From the NCBI GenBank assembly GCA_028284935.1, contig JANQQQ010000023.1:29247-93246 (forward strand): 64,000 nucleotides of DNA, given 5' to 3'. Position numbers and translations under genes: made by a program. Each line of letters starts with the position of its first letter. Positions within the stretch are counted from its first letter, which is position 1. This DNA comes from Croceivirga sp. (GTDB taxonomy: Bacteria > Bacteroidota > Bacteroidia > Flavobacteriales > Flavobacteriaceae). Under the pieces are notes generated by a model, which was given only the letters and a program-made list of their open reading frames with translations, ran no database searches and had not been told where the DNA came from. Below, one piece after another: positions 8,494 to 17,609 of this stretch.

Positions 8494-9550
8494 GGGCAGG
8501 AATTTTTAAGGATACCCCATACGATTTGGCACGGTCATCGATGACTAATTCGTGCCTTTGCGGATATAGCAATTCAAGTTGCTTTTTTACATTGTCCATT
8601 CCTAGGGCCTCCGTTGTGGTTATGGAATCTTTGGAACGGAAGGTTTGATATTTCGTATTACTGCTCTTAAAGACAATCATTTTGTCTTCCGTTGTTAATG
8701 ATATGGCTATTTCCGCAACCTTTAGTTCTTCACTCACACCATGCTTAAAGGCATTTTCAATAAAGGTAAGGAGAAGTAATGGTGCTATATGTGCGGAAGG
8801 GGAAGAACGCTTTTCAAAGGTAATGTTCACCCGCTTGCCATAGCGTATCTTTTCTAGGGCTAAATAGTTTTCAATCAAGGTAATTTCCTTTTCAAGGGAT
8901 ACATAGTCCTCTTTGCAACCGTACAACATATAATCCAATATCTCAGATAAGCGTTCTATGACCTCTGGAGTCCTTTTCGATCGTTCCACGGCTAAAGCGT
9001 ACAAATTATTGAGGGTATTAAAGAGGAAATGGGGATTTAACTGATTTTTTAGGGCACTAAGCTCAGCAGTACGTTTTTGTTCCCTCAGCTTTATAAGGTT
9101 TTGTTGGTCTTTGAACATGCGATAAGTGAACAGTAAGGCCGTTGGAGATAAGAACAATACGGACTTGCTTACAAAAAGATTGAGATCCATAAATCGTTCC
9201 CCGATTGAAAGTCGGGCATATTTTTTTGCCAGTTCATTGTAGGTATCAAAATACACTACATCGAAAAAAGACTTTCTAACAAAGAGATAGCCCAACAACA
9301 ACAGCAAAATAGCTCCGAGCAAGCAAACTGAAAATGGGATATATCGTCTTCGATATAAAAACTTTGGAACAAGAACCTCTAATAACAAATAGGCCAAAAC
9401 AATCTGAGGGACCATTAGGGTAAGGGTGCTCTGAACAAGGTGTGTATAATCCCTATAGAACACCATACTTGAGGTCACCATAAAATAGGAAAATATCCCT
9501 ATCCAAAATAGGAGATGTTGAACCGGTTTTGACGTAAAAAGGGATTTCAT
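8483..9550 (-). CDS. LytS/YehU-type sensor histidine kinase
   Basis: 355 residues. The N-terminal half has about four membrane helices (roughly 12-30, 42-62, 71-92 and 125-145) without a recognisable extracellular sensor domain. It is followed by a coiled coil and the His-kinase domain with LNPHFLFNTLNNLYALA, where His174 is the expected phosphorylation site. The ATP-binding part contains LLLLTFIENAFKHGV (N box) and ends near 355. It is the first gene of the kinase-regulator pair. The signal sensed is not evident. Confidence 0.92.
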   Translation of the reverse strand: MKSLFTSKPVQHLLFWIGIFSYFMVTSSMVFYRDYTHLVQSTLTLMVPQIVLAYLLLEVLVPKFLYRRRYIPFSVCLLGAILLLLLGYLFVRKSFFDVVYFDTYNELAKKYARLSIGERFMDLNLFVSKSVLFLSPTALLFTYRMFKDQQNLIKLREQKRTAELSALKNQLNPHFLFNTLNNLYALAVERSKRTPEVIERLSEILDYMLYGCKEDYVSLEKEITLIENYLALEKIRYGKRVNITFEKRSSPSAHIAPLLLLTFIENAFKHGVSEELKVAEIAISLTTEDKMIVFKSSNTKYQTFRSKDSITTTEALGMDNVKKQLELLYPQRHELVIDDRAKSYGVSLKIPAHVL

Positions 9551-9627
9551 GTTCCAGTGGCCTAATTTTCAAAAATAGCACAGCGTCCTTATCAATCCTG
9601 ATTTTGTTGACAAAAGCTGTGGACTAG

Positions 9628-9701
9628 GTAGACCAACCCGGAAAGTTCGTAGATCAACACCTATTTAAGCTCGGATAGCCCTATAATGCCTCTTGGTCTA
9701 C
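9628..9701. promoter_or_regulatory. Candidate LytTR operator: two direct repeats and an inverted copy
   Basis: GTAGACCAAC at 9628-9637 and GTAGATCAAC at 9649-9658 differ at one base and start exactly 21 bp apart. A further copy is inverted at 9693-9701 (TTGGTCTAC). Direct repeats of 9-10 bp at 21-22 bp spacing are the known layout for LytTR-domain dimers such as AgrA. The site lies between the divergent kinase gene (start 9550) and the NTF2-like gene (start 9762), with a TATAAT-like box at 9682-9687. Confidence 0.6.
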
Positions 9702-9761
9702 TTTCTTATTTACGGGAAAGCAAGGGCATTAGGTTTGCATCAAAACATAAAATTTGATGAA

Positions 9762-10196
9762 ATGAAAACAAGTTATCAATTACTACTACTAGGTCTTATT
9801 TGGATATCTGTCCATCAAGTTGGCCGTGCCCAGACCTCAAACTATGCCCAGGTCGAAACCTGCATTAATAAGTATTTAAAAGGGGATACCCAAAAGGATT
9901 TTGAAACCCTAAAGCCATCTTTTCACCCCAATGCCACGATGAAATACGTATCCTCAAAATCAGGCTACCAAGAGTTCAATGCCCTTGAAGCTTTTGCAGG
10001 AGACAAAGGCAGGGAACCCGAAAAAAATCGAACCGATACCATAGCCTACATCAATATAACCGGTAATGCAGCACAGGCCAAAGTGGAGGTGAATTATCCC
10101 AACATTACCGTAGTGGATTACCTCCATCTGCTAAAAATTGACGGGCACTGGATGATTGTCAACAAGATTTTTTCCAGCAAACCTTCCTCAAAATAG
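9762..10196 (+). CDS. Secreted NTF2-like (putative lumazine-binding) protein
   Basis: 144 residues from ATG 9762, chosen because it begins a clear signal peptide (MKTSYQLLLLGLIWISVHQVGRAQ); the open frame starts further upstream at 9693. The mature part has the cone-shaped NTF2-like pattern: an N-terminal helix (YAQVETCINKYLKGDTQKDFETLKPSF), HPNATMKYV, and C-terminal strands ending HLLKIDGHWMIVNKIF. This matches the bacterial putative lumazine-binding family. Function unknown. It lies just downstream of the candidate LytTR operator and 19 bases before the DUF5916 gene, with which it is probably co-transcribed. Confidence 0.75.
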   Translation: MKTSYQLLLLGLIWISVHQVGRAQTSNYAQVETCINKYLKGDTQKDFETLKPSFHPNATMKYVSSKSGYQEFNALEAFAGDKGREPEKNRTDTIAYINITGNAAQAKVEVNYPNITVVDYLHLLKIDGHWMIVNKIFSSKPSSK

Positions 10197-10215
10197 CGTT
10201 TAGCACATATTGTCC

Positions 10216-12387
10216 ATGAAGTATTTTATCACCCTTTACATGGGGTTCCTTTGTCATGCATTGCAAGGCCAATTGGACTATGCAATTACATTTATCGATG
10301 ATAAAATTGAAGTGGATGGAAAGTTTGATGAGGCTGTATGGAAAGAACTTCCCACGTATACCAATTTTCACAACTACCTGCCCGATGATGTAGGACTGGC
10401 AAAGAACCAAACCCAGGTGAAGCTGTTTCACAATGGGGAATTTCTCTTCATATCAGCGGTTTACCAAGACTCCACGGACAAGGTGCAAATCAGTTCCCTC
10501 AAACGTGATGATATTGGGAACACGGTTGCTGAAAGCGAAACCTTCGTTTTTATCATGGATACCCAGTTACAGCAACAAAGTGCTTACTACTTTGCTGTAA
10601 ATATGGGAGGGGCACAGGTGGATGGCCTCATAGAACGGGTCAATGACGGATTCAGTCTAAGCTCAAACTGGAATACCGTTTGGAATGCAGCTACCTATGT
10701 AAACGGAACACATAAGCACTATGAATTGGCCATTCCCCTCAAAAACCTAAGCTTCGATAGAAATAATGATGCCATTGCCATACAAATGTATGTCAGGGAT
10801 ATCAAGAACAATTCATGGACCATTATTACGGATTTAAGTCGTAATTATCGACTGTTCGATTTACGATTCACGCGACAATTTGCCATTGACAATTTACCGA
10901 AGACGACCTCTGCCCGCTTTGCATTGACCCCTTCCCTTACCCTGAACCATCAAGAGAACCTAGCCGAGGATAGTGGGGAGACCACTTTTATACCCAGTCT
11001 TGATGTACAATATAACCTGAGCTCCTCCTTAAAGCTGGATGCCACAATAAATCCCGATTTTTCCCAAATTGATGTGGACCAACAAGTCACCAATCTCACC
11101 CGATTTTCCATTTTCTTTCCTGAGCAGCGCAATTTCTTTTTGGAGAATGCCGATTTGTTCTCCAACCTTGGGCAACCTGATGTTAGTCCATTTTACTCCA
11201 GAAGGATTGGCGCTGAAACCAATATGCAATTTGGGATCAAAGTTTCGGGAAATGTTGCTCCAAAGACCAGGGTGGGCCTATTGAATGCCCAAACGAAACA
11301 AGAGAATGGAACCCCTTCGCAAAACTTTGGGGTATTCGTGGGTGAACAACAACTCTCACAACGATTGGTCGCTACTGGTTTTTTGGTCAACAAACAGGAA
11401 ACGGAGGGTCTTGGATTTACCGATGATTACAATCGGGTAACGGGATTCAACCTCAATTACAAGTCTTTGGATAGAAAATGGACAGGGGTCGCCAATTTGG
11501 CCAGTAGTTTTTCTCCAAGTCTTAGTGGGGATCACCTTTTTTATAACCTTGGGGCTTTTTACAATGTAAGGGGCGCTTCCTTAGGGGCATCGGTAAGGCA
11601 GGTACAACGCAATTATTTGGCAGAAGTGGGCTTTACACCGCGACTTTTTAATTTTGATGCGGAGCAGGAAATTACTGTTAGGGAAGGCTATACCCAAAGC
11701 AGTCTTGAAGGCATATTGGCCAAGTTTTTCGAAAATTCGGAAAAGGTCAATGCCTACCGCTACCTCTTTGCGACAAATGACAGTTTCTGGGATGAGGAGG
11801 GTAAACTTCAACAGTCTACTTCTTTCTACAATACGGCGATCATCTTTCAATCCTTTTCCGCAGTCTATCTTAACCTCTATCATGACTATGTGAATTTGAA
11901 GTACGCTTTTGACCCGTTGAACAATGGTAATTCCCTTCTTCCGAATCAATATCATTTTTTTAGAGCGAGGGCAGGGTATAATTCGGCAAGAAACACCCAA
12001 TTTGTCTACAATACTTTTTTTCAATACGGTGAATTCTACAATGGCCTGAATACCACATTCGGTTTAACCCTAAATTACAGGGTATTGCCATTTGCCAATC
12101 TTTTGGCGAGCTATCAAATGGATGATTTGGATTTAAATGAATTGGGGCAACGAACCTTTCATCTTGTTCGATTTACGGGTGAAGTATTTTTTAACAATCG
12201 ACTGAATTGGACCACCTTCATTCAATACAGCTCCCAAAACCAAAACCTGAACATCAACAGTCGCTTGCAATGGGAGTACAAACCACTGTCATTTATCTAT
12301 CTGGTCATCACCGATAACTTTAATGAACAGCTCCAACGAACCAATTGGGGAGTGGCCATGAAGGTCAATTATCGCTTTGATTTCTGA
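10216..12387 (+). CDS. DUF5916 outer-membrane protein with N-terminal carbohydrate-binding-like domain
   Basis: 723 residues from ATG 10216; a TTG two codons earlier is less likely. The signal peptide ends near LQGQ. Residues about 20-215 resemble the family-9 carbohydrate-binding-like domain (IDDKIEVDGKFDEAVWKELP, GEFLFISAVYQD). Residues 215-723 match DUF5916, with ATINPDFSQIDVDQQ, RFSIFFPEQRNFFLENADLF and a series of alternating strands that end in aromatic residues (RFDF), as in outer-membrane barrels. Two close relatives lie at 50974 and 53262. Here the partner gene is an NTF2-like protein, so regulation is likely different. Confidence 0.85.
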   Translation: MKYFITLYMGFLCHALQGQLDYAITFIDDKIEVDGKFDEAVWKELPTYTNFHNYLPDDVGLAKNQTQVKLFHNGEFLFISAVYQDSTDKVQISSLKRDDIGNTVAESETFVFIMDTQLQQQSAYYFAVNMGGAQVDGLIERVNDGFSLSSNWNTVWNAATYVNGTHKHYELAIPLKNLSFDRNNDAIAIQMYVRDIKNNSWTIITDLSRNYRLFDLRFTRQFAIDNLPKTTSARFALTPSLTLNHQENLAEDSGETTFIPSLDVQYNLSSSLKLDATINPDFSQIDVDQQVTNLTRFSIFFPEQRNFFLENADLFSNLGQPDVSPFYSRRIGAETNMQFGIKVSGNVAPKTRVGLLNAQTKQENGTPSQNFGVFVGEQQLSQRLVATGFLVNKQETEGLGFTDDYNRVTGFNLNYKSLDRKWTGVANLASSFSPSLSGDHLFYNLGAFYNVRGASLGASVRQVQRNYLAEVGFTPRLFNFDAEQEITVREGYTQSSLEGILAKFFENSEKVNAYRYLFATNDSFWDEEGKLQQSTSFYNTAIIFQSFSAVYLNLYHDYVNLKYAFDPLNNGNSLLPNQYHFFRARAGYNSARNTQFVYNTFFQYGEFYNGLNTTFGLTLNYRVLPFANLLASYQMDDLDLNELGQRTFHLVRFTGEVFFNNRLNWTTFIQYSSQNQNLNINSRLQWEYKPLSFIYLVITDNFNEQLQRTNWGVAMKVNYRFDF

Positions 12388-12407
12388 AATGTTGACACTG
12401 GCCCGGC

Positions 12408-13712
12408 TTACTTGGATGGTACTCCATAAAGGTCAAAGTCCGAGGCCTCTGTAATGGTTATTTGCGAAAAGTCGCCCACTTTTATGTAGTGCTTTCTTGC
12501 ATCGATAAGGACTTCATTATCCACATCGGGGGAGTCAAATTCCGTGCGTCCAACGAAATGATTACCTTCTTTTCGGTCAATAATACAGCGAAAGGTTTTC
12601 CCTATTTTATTTTGGTTGAGCTCCCAGGAGATTTGGGATTGTACTTCCATGATTTCGTTGGCGCGTGTTTGTTTCACCTCCTCCGGAACATTATCTTCCA
12701 AGGAATAGGCATGGGTGTTCTCTTCATGGCTGTAGGTAAAGCATCCCAAACGCTCAAAGCGCATTTCCTGCACCCATTCCTTCAGGGTTTCAAAGTCTTC
12801 CTGGGTCTCCCCCGGATAGCCCACAATCAACGTGGTACGGATGGCCATTTCCGGAACAGCCTGTCTAAAATCCTGCAATAACTTGGTGGTTTTGGCCTTT
12901 GTAGTTCCCCTTCGCATGCTCTTCAGAATGGGGTCGGCAATATGCTGGAGTGGAATATCAAGGTAATTGCAAATTTTTTCCTCCCGCCTCATCACATCCA
13001 GGACATCCATGGGAAAACCTGTAGGGAAGGCATAGTGCAACCGAATCCACTCCACTCCATCCACCTTGACCAAATTTTCCAAAAGCACTGCCAAATTCCG
13101 TTTCTTGTACAAGTCCAACCCATAATAGGTGAGATCTTGGGCAATAAGGATGAGCTCCTTAACTCCCTTTGCGGCTAACTTTTCAGCCTCCGCGACGAGT
13201 TCTTCCATGGGTTTGCTTTTGTGTTTTCCGCGCATTAGTGGGATGGCACAGAACGAACATGGGCGGTCACAACCCTCAGCAATTTTTAGATAGGCGTAGT
13301 TTTTAGGGGTGGTCGTCAAACGTTCACCCAATAATTCATGTTTGTAGTCAGCCCCTAGGGCTTTTAAAAGGTTGGGTAAATCACTGGTTCCGAAGTACTC
13401 ATCCACATTTGGGATTTCCTTTTCCAAATCGGGCTTGTACCGCTCACTAAGGCAGCCGGTCACAAACACCTTATCCACTTCACCTTCTTCCTTTTTTTGC
13501 ACATATTCCAGAATGGTGTTCACGCTCTCCTCCTTGGCATTGGCGATAAATCCGCAGGTATTGATGACCACTACATTACCTTCTTCTTCATGTAACACTT
13601 CTTTGTTATTGGCCCGTAATTGTCCCATGAGTACCTCGGAGTCATATACGTTTTTGCTACAACCCAAGGTAACTACATTTATTTTGTTCTTTTTAAGTGA
13701 TTTTGTACGCAT
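12408..13712 (-). CDS. rimO: Ribosomal protein S12 methylthiotransferase RimO
   Basis: 434 residues. The N-terminal MTTase domain carries the three cluster cysteines Cys18 (TLGCSKN), Cys53 (INTCGF) and Cys87 (TGCLSE). The radical-SAM domain carries CDRPCSFC with Cys148, Cys152 and Cys155. A C-terminal TRAM domain starts near 370. The GCSKNVYDSE start and CAIPLMRGKHKSKP favour RimO over MiaB. It uses two 4Fe-4S clusters and SAM to add methylthio to the Asp of S12. It normally lies near ftsY in this family of bacteria; here three minus-strand genes and one plus-strand gene intervene. Confidence 0.95.
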   Translation of the reverse strand: MRTKSLKKNKINVVTLGCSKNVYDSEVLMGQLRANNKEVLHEEEGNVVVINTCGFIANAKEESVNTILEYVQKKEEGEVDKVFVTGCLSERYKPDLEKEIPNVDEYFGTSDLPNLLKALGADYKHELLGERLTTTPKNYAYLKIAEGCDRPCSFCAIPLMRGKHKSKPMEELVAEAEKLAAKGVKELILIAQDLTYYGLDLYKKRNLAVLLENLVKVDGVEWIRLHYAFPTGFPMDVLDVMRREEKICNYLDIPLQHIADPILKSMRRGTTKAKTTKLLQDFRQAVPEMAIRTTLIVGYPGETQEDFETLKEWVQEMRFERLGCFTYSHEENTHAYSLEDNVPEEVKQTRANEIMEVQSQISWELNQNKIGKTFRCIIDRKEGNHFVGRTEFDSPDVDNEVLIDARKHYIKVGDFSQITITEASDFDLYGVPSK

Positions 13713-13730
13713 AGCTACCTAAATGGGCTG

Positions 13731-13738
13731 CAAAAATA
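13731..13738 (-). promoter_or_regulatory. -7 box (TATTTTTG) upstream of rimO
   Basis: The minus strand reads TATTTTTG, a perfect TAnnTTTG, 19 bases before the rimO ATG. No clear -33 TTG at the usual distance. Confidence 0.4.
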
Positions 13739-13834
13739 CAATAGCAAGGGCAATTGGTCGATTTTAACGCATAATTCTTCATTCATGACGTTAAACCATT
13801 AAGTATCAAGGTGGTCTCATTTAAAACGTATGCC

Positions 13835-14932
13835 ATGAAACCTTCTACTTTTATTTTCATCATTTGGTCCATGCTTTTATGGGGTTGTTCCACAGAATCC
13901 GTTGGAGATACGGAAAGCGAAACCCCTATGGAACCCGAAGTTTCCAACCGCTACTTCCCTCCCACCAGCTCTGGAGAGTGGGAAAGTGTCTTAGCCAGTG
14001 AAATAGGTTGGAATATGATCGCAGAACAACCTCTTCGTGATTTTTTACAGGAAAAAGGGACCAAAGCCTTCATCATCCTTAAGGATGGTAAAATGGTTGT
14101 GGAATGGTATTTTGATGACCATACACAAAATACAAGTTGGTATTGGGCTTCAACAGGAAAAACCTTAACTGCCTTTACCGTGGGATTGGCACAAGAAGAG
14201 GGTCTGCTGGATATTAATGATAAAACATCGGACTACCTGGGAAATGGATGGACCAGTTTGGAAGCTGAAAAGGAAGCGTTGATTACTGTTTGGCACCAGT
14301 TGACCATGACTTCGGGAATGAACGGTCTGTTTTTTGATTGTATTACACCCGATTGTTTGCAATATGTGGCCGATGCAGGCACCCGATGGACGTACCATAA
14401 TGGGCCATATACCCTTTTACAAAACGTAGTAGCCAATGCCAGTCAAGAGGAGTGGTCCGATTATTTTAATGAAAACCTGAGGGATAGAATTGGTATGGAC
14501 GGATTCTGGCTTTCCACCAATGATTTAAACAATGTCTATTTCAGTACGGCCCGCAGTATGGCCCGTTTTGGTTTATTGAACCTCAACAATGGTGCCTGGG
14601 ACGGAGTACCTATTTTGAGTGATGAAAACTACGGAAATCAAATGAAGAATACTTCCCAAGACCTGAATCAAGCCTATGGCTATCTGTGGTGGTTGAACGG
14701 AAAATCGTCCTATCTCGCCCCAGGACTATCCATTGAATATGATGGGGAACTTATCTCAAATGCACCATCCGATACGTATGCCGGACTGGGAAAAAATGAC
14801 CAAAAATTGTATATCGTACCAAGCGAGGGGCTGGTCATTGTGCGGATGGGTGATGATGCCGGGGAAGACCTTCTGGGGCCTTCCAGTTTTGACAATGCCC
14901 TCTGGGAAAAGCTGAACGACTTTATCAATTAA
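13835..14932 (+). CDS. Class C beta-lactamase-family serine hydrolase, lipoprotein
   Basis: 365 residues from ATG 13835, which starts a lipoprotein signal (lipobox Cys18 in LLWGCS). The catalytic SxxK motif is STGK (Ser106, Lys109), and YHN at 187-189 fills the YxN position. The family includes esterases, D-aminopeptidases and penicillin-binding-like proteins; it need not act on beta-lactams. The N-terminal segment after the Cys is acidic and flexible. It lies on the opposite strand from its neighbours, between rimO and the amidase, and its stop overlaps the amidase stop by 4 bases. Confidence 0.82.
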   Translation: MKPSTFIFIIWSMLLWGCSTESVGDTESETPMEPEVSNRYFPPTSSGEWESVLASEIGWNMIAEQPLRDFLQEKGTKAFIILKDGKMVVEWYFDDHTQNTSWYWASTGKTLTAFTVGLAQEEGLLDINDKTSDYLGNGWTSLEAEKEALITVWHQLTMTSGMNGLFFDCITPDCLQYVADAGTRWTYHNGPYTLLQNVVANASQEEWSDYFNENLRDRIGMDGFWLSTNDLNNVYFSTARSMARFGLLNLNNGAWDGVPILSDENYGNQMKNTSQDLNQAYGYLWWLNGKSSYLAPGLSIEYDGELISNAPSDTYAGLGKNDQKLYIVPSEGLVIVRMGDDAGEDLLGPSSFDNALWEKLNDFIN

Positions 14933-16656
14933 TCCCTGTAGTCCGAAGGGATTTTTCGGGCCTTGGTCAATGCTTCAAAAGCAGCTCCCATTTCGTATAA
15001 TTTTCCTTCTTGGAACTGTTTTGCGATAAAGGTGAGATTTACAGGTTCCCCAGTTTCCCGATACCCCATGGGAATGGTCAATGCTGGATACTCCGCCGCT
15101 GCAGCTGCTCCCGCATCATAATTATTGATGGAAAGTACGGCATCCAAGCGATGCTCGGCCATTGGAATACTAAAATAAGACATTCCCGCAGACCGCAATC
15201 TCCTCTTAATGGCCTTTAGTCCTTCTGCGGATGTAGTATCCGCCAAAATCCCATCAAATCGTGCTTGTCCGTAAGGAATTCGAACCAATGAATCCTGTAC
15301 ATTGAATTCAACCACCTCTTTGACCGTTGCCGTTTGCACCGCCTCTTTGTCGTTTACCCAGGTTTCCATGTACTTGGGCAAATCGTTTTTCATGTCGATA
15401 TTTAAAATGGAGAGGAAGCCATCAAACTTCACTTCCGGAGGTTCAAATTCAACAATGGTCGCCCCCGCTTGTTTCATCAGCTCCAAAGTTTCCCGATACA
15501 AGGAATCCCGTTCCACATAGTTCTTTAAGGCACCGAATCGCTTTCCTTTTAAAGAAGACGTTCCCGAGGTGTACCAACCTTCTTCCCAATCCGCTTTCAC
15601 CGATTTATCATCGCGTTCATCAAAACCCCGCATGGCATCCAGCAAAATACCATTATCCATCACATTTTTGGTCATAGGGCCAGGTGTATCCAAAGTACTG
15701 GAAATGGGCACAATTCCAGAACGACTGAGCAATCCAACGGTAGGTTTCATTCCAACGACCGAGTTCTGTCCTGAGGGTGACAAAATGGAACCCGAGGTTT
15801 CGGTGCCCACAGCGGCTATCGCATAATTTACCGCCACCGAAGTTCCGCTACCTGCACTGGACCCCCCGGTGTCGAGTTCCCTACGACCATAAGGGTTCAA
15901 CGTCTGACCACCCACCGCACTTTGTCCGTTGGGGCAATCGCAAATAAAATTGGCCCACTCGCTTAAGTTGACCTTTCCTAAAATCAAGGCACCTTTTTCC
16001 TTTAAGCGATCTACAATAAACGCATCATTGGTCTGGTTTTCCATCAGGGCTATGGCACCGGCAGTTGTTCTCATGTCTTGGGTACCAATATTGTCCTTTA
16101 ATAAAACCGGCATGCCATAAATGGGATGATGACCATCACTATTCGGTCCAAGATTTCGAGCTTCTTCCAAAATAAAGGGGTTCAGAGCTATGATCGTATT
16201 AAGTGTGGTTTCATTCGGCAATTCGTATCTATAGATCCGGTGCAAAAAGAACAACACCAATTCCTCATAGGTAAAGGTTCCCGCCTTAATATGCGATTGA
16301 ATGGCGGGAATATCCTGCTCCAGCACCAAGGGTTTCAGGAGTTCATAGCGCTCCGATGGAAATTGGGAAACCTCGGCGTACAAAGGCTCAAAAACCACAT
16401 TCTTATCCAGCACCTTGCTTTGGATGAATTTAAAACGCATTCGCTCTTTCTCATGATCCGCATTGGCCGCAACCTCAGCAGAATCATTGTAAGGCATCCA
16501 TAAAGGTCTTTCCACTTCTATTTCGGAGACTTCATTGGTAGCTTCCTCAATAATTGAAGTATTGTCCTTTGGGGTAGTATCCAACTTGCACGAAATAAGT
16601 ACAAATGCCCATAAGGAGAATGCAAGAGTTCTTTTGGTAAGGGTGGGTCGTGTCAT
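14929..16656 (-). CDS. Amidase-signature family enzyme, lipoprotein
   Basis: 575 residues from ATG 16656, chosen because it opens a lipoprotein signal with lipobox Cys23 (VLISC); the frame is open to 16755 but the added residues overlap the upstream gene. The amidase core has Lys187 (PVLLKDNIG), a GGSSAGSG block, and the nucleophile region TETSGSIL (Ser290), giving the Ser-cisSer-Lys triad. An insert and an N-terminal extension of about 100 residues precede the core. Substrate unknown; extracytoplasmic location suggests peptide or amide scavenging. Confidence 0.87.
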   Translation of the reverse strand: MTRPTLTKRTLAFSLWAFVLISCKLDTTPKDNTSIIEEATNEVSEIEVERPLWMPYNDSAEVAANADHEKERMRFKFIQSKVLDKNVVFEPLYAEVSQFPSERYELLKPLVLEQDIPAIQSHIKAGTFTYEELVLFFLHRIYRYELPNETTLNTIIALNPFILEEARNLGPNSDGHHPIYGMPVLLKDNIGTQDMRTTAGAIALMENQTNDAFIVDRLKEKGALILGKVNLSEWANFICDCPNGQSAVGGQTLNPYGRRELDTGGSSAGSGTSVAVNYAIAAVGTETSGSILSPSGQNSVVGMKPTVGLLSRSGIVPISSTLDTPGPMTKNVMDNGILLDAMRGFDERDDKSVKADWEEGWYTSGTSSLKGKRFGALKNYVERDSLYRETLELMKQAGATIVEFEPPEVKFDGFLSILNIDMKNDLPKYMETWVNDKEAVQTATVKEVVEFNVQDSLVRIPYGQARFDGILADTTSAEGLKAIKRRLRSAGMSYFSIPMAEHRLDAVLSINNYDAGAAAAAEYPALTIPMGYRETGEPVNLTFIAKQFQEGKLYEMGAAFEALTKARKIPSDYRD

Positions 16657-16675
16657 TGAGAAGGAATTTGTAGCT

Positions 16676-16720
16676 GAGAAATCTAAAGATAAGATTTCTC
16701 CTCTTCGATTCGAAATGACC
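16676..16720. repeat. Short palindromic intergenic repeat
   Basis: GAGAAATCT (16676-16684) and AGATTTCTC (16692-16700) form a 9-bp perfect inverted repeat, followed by CTCTTCGATTCGAAATGAC, which itself contains TCGATTCGA. It resembles the short interspersed palindromes common in flavobacterial genomes. Copy number cannot be judged from this window. Confidence 0.4.
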
Positions 16721-17605
16721 TCATTTATCTTCGATATTGGCCTTCCACTTTCCAATGTTCTTTTTGTTCATACGAACAAATTCATCCTTCCCCAGTTCCG
16801 AGGCAATTTTCAAAGATTTTTCTGCAGATTCAATGGCGCTCTCAAAATCGCCCAATTCGGCCTGTAGCAAACTTTTGACGCGATGAAAATAGTAGGTGTC
16901 ACCGCCCAGTTTAAAAGCCATGTCCAAATACCCCAAGGCGCGTTCAGGATCTTTACCCTGCTCTTGCAAATACCGAGCCGCCTCATAATAGGTCTGTGCC
17001 GTGGGATTTTCCTTGAGTTGCTTGGCCATCTCTGCCTCCATTTGCGCATCTGTATTTACCACAAAGGGTATCGCGATTTTAGTACTGGCCCATACCAAAT
17101 TCAGGTTGCCCGAGTTATGCGTAACGCTATCAAAGGCCATTAAAAAGTTTTCTTGATGATAGGGAATACGTTGTGGATTCACCTTTATCCGAAATACATC
17201 TTCCTTGGAATCATAATTCTTACGGCCATCACCCCAGTGGGCAGTATTGGTGTGAAAGGCAATTTCCCACTCCTTTTCTTGGGGAAAGGCATATAGTGCA
17301 TAGGTACCTTTGGGCAACCTATTTCCCTGTACCTTCATATCCGTATCCACGAAAATTTTGGTGCTTTCGTTGGCCCCAACCCGCCAAATACGACCATAGG
17401 GCACCAATCCTTTTTGACCATCTTCCCGTGGTCCAAATACATGGCGGCCGCGCACCGCTGGTCGGGAGTATTCAATACGTATTTTGGAAAGCCCCACTTC
17501 CTGTTCAAGCACGGAAAATGGACTTGCCTTTGGGTGCATAATTTGCCCATGCACAAAACCTGAAATCAAAAACAAGAAGACGATAAAAGATAGCTGTTGC
17601 CACAT
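16721..17605 (-). CDS. Secreted DUF2911 protein with C-terminal TPR region
   Basis: 294 residues from ATG 17605 (MWQQLSFIVFLFLISGFVHGQ signal peptide); the frame extends 12 codons upstream, which overlaps the methyltransferase end. The DUF2911 domain covers about 25-180 with SPFSVLEQEVGLSKIRIEYSRP, RIWRVGANESTKI and GTYALYAFP. The remaining 110 residues form about three TPR-like helical hairpins (TYYEAARYLQEQGKDPERAL; YLDMAFKLGGDTYYFHRVKSL). DUF2911 has no assigned function. It is transcribed after the methyltransferase gene with a 4-base gap. Confidence 0.85.
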   Translation of the reverse strand: MWQQLSFIVFLFLISGFVHGQIMHPKASPFSVLEQEVGLSKIRIEYSRPAVRGRHVFGPREDGQKGLVPYGRIWRVGANESTKIFVDTDMKVQGNRLPKGTYALYAFPQEKEWEIAFHTNTAHWGDGRKNYDSKEDVFRIKVNPQRIPYHQENFLMAFDSVTHNSGNLNLVWASTKIAIPFVVNTDAQMEAEMAKQLKENPTAQTYYEAARYLQEQGKDPERALGYLDMAFKLGGDTYYFHRVKSLLQAELGDFESAIESAEKSLKIASELGKDEFVRMNKKNIGKWKANIEDK

Positions 17606-17609
17606 GTCA

